From NCBI GenBank assembly GCA_016218095.1, contig JACREV010000010.1:1-10879 (forward strand): a stretch of DNA of 10,879 bases. Direction: 5' to 3'. This stretch comes from Deltaproteobacteria bacterium (lineage in GTDB: Bacteria; Desulfobacterota; GWC2-55-46). Every line of letters starts with the position of its first letter. Within the stretch, counting starts at the first letter, position 1. The notes beneath the pieces were generated by a model that saw only the letters and a program-made list of their open reading frames with translations, was not told the origin of the DNA and did not search any database. This document shows positions 7,413 through 10,879 of this stretch, one piece after another. Made by a program: the position numbers and the translations under genes.

Positions 7413-7446
7413 CCATGGACCGCCGCAGAACCGCAAAGGCCTCCTG

Positions 7447-7836
7447 TCACGAATCGGCCATGAGGTTCAGGAGTTCCCTTATCCCGAAGGGCTTATTTAG
7501 CGAACTGCAGCCGTAGGTCCTTATGAAGCTGCGGGTGGTCTCGCTTTCCGTGTCGCCGGTTATGAAGATGACCCTTTTGGCGAGATGTGGCTTAAGCGAG
7601 CTCATGCGCCTGAAAAAGTCCATCCCGTTCATCTTCGGCATCTTTATGTCGAGCAGTATGTAATCGAAGTCCCTCTCCAGCACCTTTGCGAGGGCCTCCT
7701 CGCCGTTTTTTGCGGTCTCTATCGCCGAGACGATCGGGGCCATCGCCTCTTTTATGACCTCGGCGACGATCTCCTCGTCATCGACCATGAGGACGGACCT
7801 CCCGGAGAGGTTTTTGTACGCCCCGTTATCCCTCAT
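7447..7836 (-). CDS. Stand-alone receiver (CheY-like) response regulator
   Basis: The 129-residue protein is a single receiver domain with no output domain. Key residues are the acidic pair at 19-20 (MVDDEE), phospho-acceptor Asp 63 in ILLDIKMPKMNG, ITGD near 92-95 and Lys 115 in LNKPF. The start ATG 7836 overlaps the kinase stop as ATGA (7833-7836). AGGAGG lies seven bases upstream inside the kinase gene, so translation is probably coupled to the kinase. The sequence closely resembles the kinase's own C-terminal receiver (shared FITGDT/FLTGDT, SFI, SL-KPF, EL motifs), which suggests duplication of a receiver. Single-domain receivers act as phosphorelay shuttles, phosphate sinks or protein-binding switches; which applies here is unknown. 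The frame stays open further upstream, but that part merely overlaps the kinase gene in another frame. Confidence 0.9.
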   Translation of the reverse strand: MRDNGAYKNLSGRSVLMVDDEEIVAEVIKEAMAPIVSAIETAKNGEEALAKVLERDFDYILLDIKMPKMNGMDFFRRMSSLKPHLAKRVIFITGDTESETTRSFIRTYGCSSLNKPFGIRELLNLMADS

Positions 7837-9896
7837 ACGCCGGCCTCCTGATCGTATTCGGACATCGCCTTCAACAGCTCGTCCAGGGTAAAAGGCTTGG
7901 AGAGCGAACCGCACCTCGTGAGTTTTATGAACGACTCCGTCTCCTCGGTAACCGTATCCCCGGTGAGGAATATGATGTTCTGGGCGAGATAGGGCTTGTT
8001 CTGCTTGATGTTCCTGTAGAGCTCCATGCCGTTCATGCCGGGCATCTTGACGTCGAGCAGGATGAGGTCGTAATCCCTGTCCATTATGCGGTCGAACGCG
8101 GTAATGCCGTCGTGGACGCACTCTACGCTTGCCACCTTCGGCCCTATCCCGTCCTTTATCGCCCGCCCCAGCTCTTTTTCATCGTCCACGACGATTATCG
8201 ATTTATCGGCGAGGCGCCCGTAATCCGGCGCCATGTCAGAGGGCCGGGCCTCCGCGGGCGTGTCGGGCCTGAGGGACAGGGTGATGAGGAACCTGGTCCC
8301 TTTGCCCTTCGGGCTCTCCACCGTGATAGTCCCGCCCATCCCCTCGATTATCCTCCTGCTGAGGCTCAAGCCCAACCCCGTCCCCTTGCCTACGTCCTTC
8401 GTCGTGAAGAACGGGTCGAATATCCTGTCGAGTATCTTTTCAGGTATGCCGGGGCCGTCGTCGGAGACCTCTACGAAGACGCTCTCGCCGTTCATGGAGC
8501 CGGTCCTTATGGAGACCCGGGAGCCCATGGCGGACTCCTCTATCGCGTCCTTGGAGTTCTGCAGGAGGTTTATGATGACCTGCTGGAAGAGGTTCTTGTT
8601 GCATTTGACGAAGAGCGGCTGCTTGTCGAGGTCGAGCTCTATGCCTACGTTCGATTGCTTGAGCTGGTGTCGCATGATATCGACCGCCTTTTCGAGAGCC
8701 GTGTTTATCTCGAGTATCTCGACATGCGTCGTCTGCTCCCTCGCGAATATGAGGAGGTCACGCACAATCCCCTTTATCCTGAAGATGCCTTCCTTTACGT
8801 GCTCGATCCTCTTCGTCCCGCGCTCGCTCAGGTCGTATTCGAGGAGCTCTATGTTGACCAGCATGACCTGAAGGGGGTTGTTCACCTCGTGCGCGATACC
8901 CGCGGCCATCTCGCCCAGGGCCGCGAGCTTGCTCGATAGCATGACCCTCTTTTGTATGAGCCTGTCCTCGGTCACGTCCTTGACCGTTACGACGTAGCCG
9001 GCGTTGCAGTCCGAGTCGGTTGCGAGCCGGCTTATCGAGAGCTGGAGCACCCGGCCTTCCTTGCTCCTGATCTCCTCGGTATGCACCTTGCCGTCGAGCG
9101 CGCAACCGTGTTTCCTTATCCTGTTAAGCACGAATGAGAACTCGCATGGCTCCCCCGTGGAGTCGGAGCATTTGCCGTGGTTCGGATAAAAACCGTTCTT
9201 TGTGCACTCCGTGCTGTAGAGGCAGAAGTTACCGACAAGCTCCTTGCCCTTCTTGTTGACCGAAGTGGCGTAGCCGTCCTTGTCGATGAGATAAACGCCC
9301 TCGGACATGCTCGAGAGTATGTCGGAGAGCTTTTTTTCCTCCGCCGAGATGTGCGCGAGGAGTTTTTCCATGACTATGCCGGCGTGCTGGACCATCGCCC
9401 CGAAGACCCTCGAGCATACCGCCTTGTCTCTCTCCCTGTCGGAACGCAGGATGATCGACGCAATGCCGACGGTCTTTCCGAAGCATGTCACGGGAAGGTC
9501 GATACGGGCTTCCTTTTCAGGGTCATTCATGGCGTGAACCGGCTTGTTATCCAGGACGGAGACCTGCAGTCTGTGCGTCTTGTCCTTGCCGAAGCTATGC
9601 CCGCATCGCCTCTGGAACAAAGACAGCTCCACTGAGAGCCCTTCGACGGAGGCCTCGTCAAGCCCGCCAACCGAGGAGTATATCCGCCCCTCGGTATGGT
9701 TGTCGTGGCAGACCATGTAGGCGCCGATGTCGAAGTCGATGGCAGTTCTGAGCGTATTAAAAAAATTGTCCATGAGGGACGGTATGTCCGTAACGCCGGA
9801 GGTCGCCTTGGTGAAGTCATGGAGCACGTCGAGCTGGGTGTCCTTCGATTCGATCTTCTCGGCTGTTATCCTGTGCAGCCTGTTGAACCTGCTCAC
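7833..9896 (-). CDS. Hybrid histidine kinase, main part (HAMP end-GAF-PAS-HisKA-HATPase-REC)
   Basis: From GTG 9896 this frame gives 687 residues. Residues 1-15 are the end of a HAMP helix, so this is very unlikely to be the native start. Then come a GAF-like domain (about 20-180), a PAS domain (about 188-312) with cysteines at 225, 231, 243 and 251, HisKA with AAGIAHEVNNPLQ and His 336, HATPase_c with N-box NLLQNSKDAI (443-452), G1 DDGPGIP (479-485), F-box FDPFFTT (493-499) and G2 GKGTGLGL (503-510), and a C-terminal receiver (about 566-680) with DD 571-572, Asp 615 and Lys 667. All catalytic motifs are intact. In the same frame the codons upstream of 9896 read KGPFELKRFDEIGYL, the missing HAMP middle, which continues the separate frame ending at 9940. 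The original gene is therefore probably 7833-10251 with one frame change. The stop overlaps the start of the stand-alone receiver by 4 bp. Confidence 0.85.
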   Translation of the reverse strand: MSRFNRLHRITAEKIESKDTQLDVLHDFTKATSGVTDIPSLMDNFFNTLRTAIDFDIGAYMVCHDNHTEGRIYSSVGGLDEASVEGLSVELSLFQRRCGHSFGKDKTHRLQVSVLDNKPVHAMNDPEKEARIDLPVTCFGKTVGIASIILRSDRERDKAVCSRVFGAMVQHAGIVMEKLLAHISAEEKKLSDILSSMSEGVYLIDKDGYATSVNKKGKELVGNFCLYSTECTKNGFYPNHGKCSDSTGEPCEFSFVLNRIRKHGCALDGKVHTEEIRSKEGRVLQLSISRLATDSDCNAGYVVTVKDVTEDRLIQKRVMLSSKLAALGEMAAGIAHEVNNPLQVMLVNIELLEYDLSERGTKRIEHVKEGIFRIKGIVRDLLIFAREQTTHVEILEINTALEKAVDIMRHQLKQSNVGIELDLDKQPLFVKCNKNLFQQVIINLLQNSKDAIEESAMGSRVSIRTGSMNGESVFVEVSDDGPGIPEKILDRIFDPFFTTKDVGKGTGLGLSLSRRIIEGMGGTITVESPKGKGTRFLITLSLRPDTPAEARPSDMAPDYGRLADKSIIVVDDEKELGRAIKDGIGPKVASVECVHDGITAFDRIMDRDYDLILLDVKMPGMNGMELYRNIKQNKPYLAQNIIFLTGDTVTEETESFIKLTRCGSLSKPFTLDELLKAMSEYDQEAGV

Positions 9897-9939
9897 GAGG
9901 TATCCTATCTCGTCGAACCTCTTAAGCTCGAAAGGGCCC

Positions 9940-10251
9940 TTATTGCTTCTCGATCTCGCTTATGTGCCGCTCGAACCTCTTGAGCGGGAGTATCACTATC
10001 TTGCTCAGCAACACCATGAACGCCGCGAAGAGCGCTATGTTGATCAACCAGAAAGGCGTATACGTCAAAACAGAGAAGAACTCCTCGGCCCCCTCTCTCC
10101 TGTACTCATGGTAGAAAAGGTAGAAGACGGTGGGCAGGACCATGAATATGCACGCCGTGACGGCTATTTTCAGCCCAAGGATGCTGCAGTAACCCTTCAT
10201 GAAACAGGGGTGTTTCGAGAACCTCTCGCTCCAGGACATCTTTTCAGCCAT
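9940..10251 (-). CDS. N-terminal membrane and HAMP part of the split hybrid kinase
   Basis: ATG 10251 has a good ribosome binding site (GGAGGT, 10256-10261, four bases upstream). The frame encodes 103 residues: a cytoplasmic start rich in basic and aromatic residues, a membrane helix at about 27-47, a short loop of about 20 residues, a second helix at about 66-88, and the first HAMP helix (PLKRFERHISEIEKQ). It then hits TAA at 9940-9942. The rest of the HAMP (KGPFELKRFDEIGYLVSRFNRL) follows at once in the +1 frame and leads into the 687-residue kinase. A two-helix anchor with almost no periplasmic loop suggests sensing at the membrane or in the cytoplasmic GAF/PAS domains. As a separate protein it would have no catalytic part. 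It may be a broken gene, a sequencing error or a site of translational frameshifting. Confidence 0.8.
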   Translation of the reverse strand: MAEKMSWSERFSKHPCFMKGYCSILGLKIAVTACIFMVLPTVFYLFYHEYRREGAEEFFSVLTYTPFWLINIALFAAFMVLLSKIVILPLKRFERHISEIEKQ

Positions 10252-10321
10252 GCAAACCTCCAGAAAGCATTCTGAGCAAAATTACCCGAAAAAAATTAAT
10301 TTTTTTGAAGACCATATATAG

Positions 10322-10338
10322 TGCAATTATCCTGCCAA
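10322..10338 (-). promoter_or_regulatory. Sigma-54 (-24/-12) promoter of the kinase-receiver operon
   Basis: The minus strand reads TTGGCAGG-ATAA-TTGCA. The GG of the -24 box and the GC of the -12 box are separated by exactly 10 bases, as sigma-54 requires. The only deviation from TTGGCACG-N4-TTGCA is at the CG after TGGCA, where the first base is G. The predicted transcript start is near 10311, about 60 bases before ATG 10251. Sigma-54 promoters need an enhancer-binding activator, and an NtrC-type protein with intact GAFTGA is encoded in the same block. Confidence 0.7.
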
Positions 10339-10351
10339 AATCCAGTTTTGG
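10335..10351. promoter_or_regulatory. Inverted repeat overlapping the -24 box
   Basis: CCAAAA (10335-10340) and TTTTGG (10346-10351) flank TCCAG. The left arm includes the TTGG of the sigma-54 -24 box, so a protein bound here could block the promoter. The repeat is short and could be fortuitous. Confidence 0.3.
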
Positions 10352-10465
10352 AATCTCGCTTAAGGTCTTTTAAAGCTAACCACCTTGTTCCACATCGCTT
10401 TCCGGCCTTTTCTGAATCCCCCGAGGACAGTCTACAGAGAGCTTTGATTGCGAAAAGTCCGTCAA

Positions 10466-10504
10466 ATACGACAATCGAGTCTCATTCGGACACGATTGTC
10501 GTAT
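10466..10504. promoter_or_regulatory. Long inverted repeat, candidate activator-binding site
   Basis: ATACGACAATCG (10466-10477) and CGATTGTCGTAT (10493-10504) are perfect 12-base reverse complements. After one A/A mismatch the pairing continues with GTC (10479-10481) and GAC (10489-10491), leaving a 7-base loop. The centre at 10485 is about 174 bp upstream of the predicted sigma-54 start, within the range of NtrC-type enhancer sites, and about 160 bp upstream of the MarR gene. No T-run follows on either strand, which argues against a terminator. Confidence 0.55.
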
Positions 10505-10611
10505 CCGATTTCCGAGGAGAATATCATAAACCCATGCTACTCGGCTTATTAAATGAACAAATACGGCGTTCATATTCTCTCTCTACGCTCCCGCAGGCTG
10601 ATCGGCTGCTA

Positions 10612-10641
10612 TTGACAACAAATAGTTAGCATGCTAATTAT
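10612..10641 (+). promoter_or_regulatory. MarR gene promoter with embedded SlyA/MarR-type operator
   Basis: TTGACA (10612-10617, consensus) is followed after 18 bp by AATTAT (10636-10641, 4 of 6). Between and over them lies the perfect palindrome TTAGCATGCTAA (10626-10637), extended by one mismatched pair to ATAGTTAGCATGCTAATTAT (10622-10641). The SlyA recognition sequence known from enterobacteria is TTAGCAAGCTAA, one base different. A MarR protein bound here would cover the promoter, so autorepression is the expected logic. The predicted transcript start falls at or next to ATG 10648. Confidence 0.6.
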
Positions 10642-10647
10642 ATATTT

Positions 10648-10879
10648 ATGGCGTTCAAACTCGACTCAAGTCTGGGCTTTCTCATGAACAGGGCGGCCAA
10701 TCTCATGAGGGGGGCCATAGAGGAAAGGCTCAAAAAGCATGGCTTGACCGCGCCTCAGTGGGCCGTGCTCGCGCGCCTCACCGAGGAGGACGGGCTCAAC
10801 CACTCGGAGATATGCAGGAGGCTCTTCTTCGACAAGCCGACTATCACCGGGATAGTCGGAAGGCTTGAGAAAAAGGGGC
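10648..10879 (+). CDS. MarR-family transcriptional regulator, truncated by the window edge
   Basis: Only the first 77 codons are present. The N-terminus (MAFKLDSSLGFLMNRAANLM) is the typical MarR dimerisation helix, followed by EERLKKHGLTAPQWAVLARL and the first half of the winged helix-turn-helix (HSEICRRLFFDKPTITGIVGRLEKKG). The recognition helix is FDKPTITGIVGRLEKKG, ending where the wing should start. MarR proteins bind palindromic operators as dimers and often release DNA on binding small phenolic or oxidant ligands. The start fits the family length, but no Shine-Dalgarno precedes it: the upstream bases are occupied by the promoter and palindrome, so leaderless initiation is possible. 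It is divergent from the sigma-54 kinase operon; its target genes probably lie beyond the right edge. Confidence 0.9.
   Translation, partial: MAFKLDSSLGFLMNRAANLMRGAIEERLKKHGLTAPQWAVLARLTEEDGLNHSEICRRLFFDKPTITGIVGRLEKKG

Larger units (their letters stand above)
10252..10647. other. Divergent regulatory region between kinase operon and MarR gene
   Basis: This 396-bp stretch separates two divergent genes and is clearly less GC-rich than its neighbours. It carries a sigma-54-type promoter (10322-10338), an 18-base AT palindrome (AAAAAAATTAATTTTTTT, 10289-10306) in the predicted early kinase transcript, a 17-base inverted repeat against the -24 box (10335-10351), a long inverted repeat (10466-10504), and the MarR promoter/operator (10612-10641). 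Open frames of up to about 100 codons exist on both strands but show no recognisable protein and no convincing ribosome binding site. Confidence 0.7.

Noticed and set aside
7837..8121. N-terminal extension of the stand-alone receiver
   Set aside because: It is Arg/His/Gly-rich and overlaps the kinase gene in another frame. The ATGA overlap with AGGAGG upstream marks the real start at 7836.
8112..8939. 275-codon open frame on the plus strand
   Set aside because: It is antisense to the HisKA/HATPase/REC part of the kinase, where all kinase motifs read cleanly on the minus strand.
10321..10629. 102-codon open frame on the plus strand
   Set aside because: It begins with a GTG inside the sigma-54 promoter, has no ribosome binding site, shows no known family, and its span is filled by symmetric regulatory sites.

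Overview
The window looks like a chromosomal segment from a GC-rich, free-living Gram-negative bacterium. Deltaproteobacteria in the broad sense (Desulfobacterota/Thermodesulfobacteriota) or a neighbouring phylum such as Nitrospirota is most plausible. The reasons are the PAS-rich hybrid histidine kinases with adjacent receiver proteins, a sigma-54 activator beside a sigma-54-type promoter, G/C-rich intergenic repeats, and GC-rich genes that still use AGG (Arg) and ATA (Ile) heavily. The lineage is an inference, because no rRNA or other phylogenetic marker is present.

Layout, left to right. Positions 1-450 are non-coding and repeat-rich: a 90-bp tandem repeat, a long imperfect inverted repeat, and two C/G-rich hairpin elements. 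A PAP2-family lipid phosphatase gene lies on the minus strand (521-1219) and is followed by a strong terminator (432-451). Divergent from it is a PAS-PAS-HisKA-HATPase-REC hybrid histidine kinase (1428-3323, plus), preceded by a near-consensus sigma-70 promoter. Next comes an exported PhoX/DUF839-type protein (3464-5365, plus). Its stop codon directly abuts the end of a convergent 58-residue unknown gene (5366-5542, minus), which has its own good promoter and ribosome binding site.

From 5735 to about 10338 there is a minus-strand regulatory block. It opens with a well-placed -24/-12 (sigma-54) promoter (10322-10338). This is followed by a membrane-anchored hybrid histidine kinase split into two reading frames within its HAMP domain (9940-10251 and 7833-9896), then by a translationally coupled stand-alone receiver (7447-7836), an AT-rich terminator (7378-7412), a 300-bp gap, and an NtrC-type sigma-54 activator (5735-7147). 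The economical reading is one circuit: the kinase senses a signal, the receiver and the NtrC-type activator take part in phosphotransfer, and the activator may drive the sigma-54 promoter of the kinase operon. The last two links are inferred from position only.

The 396-bp divergent region 10252-10647 is dense in symmetric sites: an inverted repeat against the -24 box, a 12+3-bp perfect-arm inverted repeat, and a SlyA/MarR-type palindrome inside the promoter of a MarR-family gene that runs off the right edge (10648-10879).

No mobile-element gene, CRISPR array, tRNA or rRNA was found. The best leads are the HAMP frameshift, the sigma-54 promoter/enhancer arrangement, the possibly leaderless and self-repressed MarR gene, and the unknown 58-residue protein.
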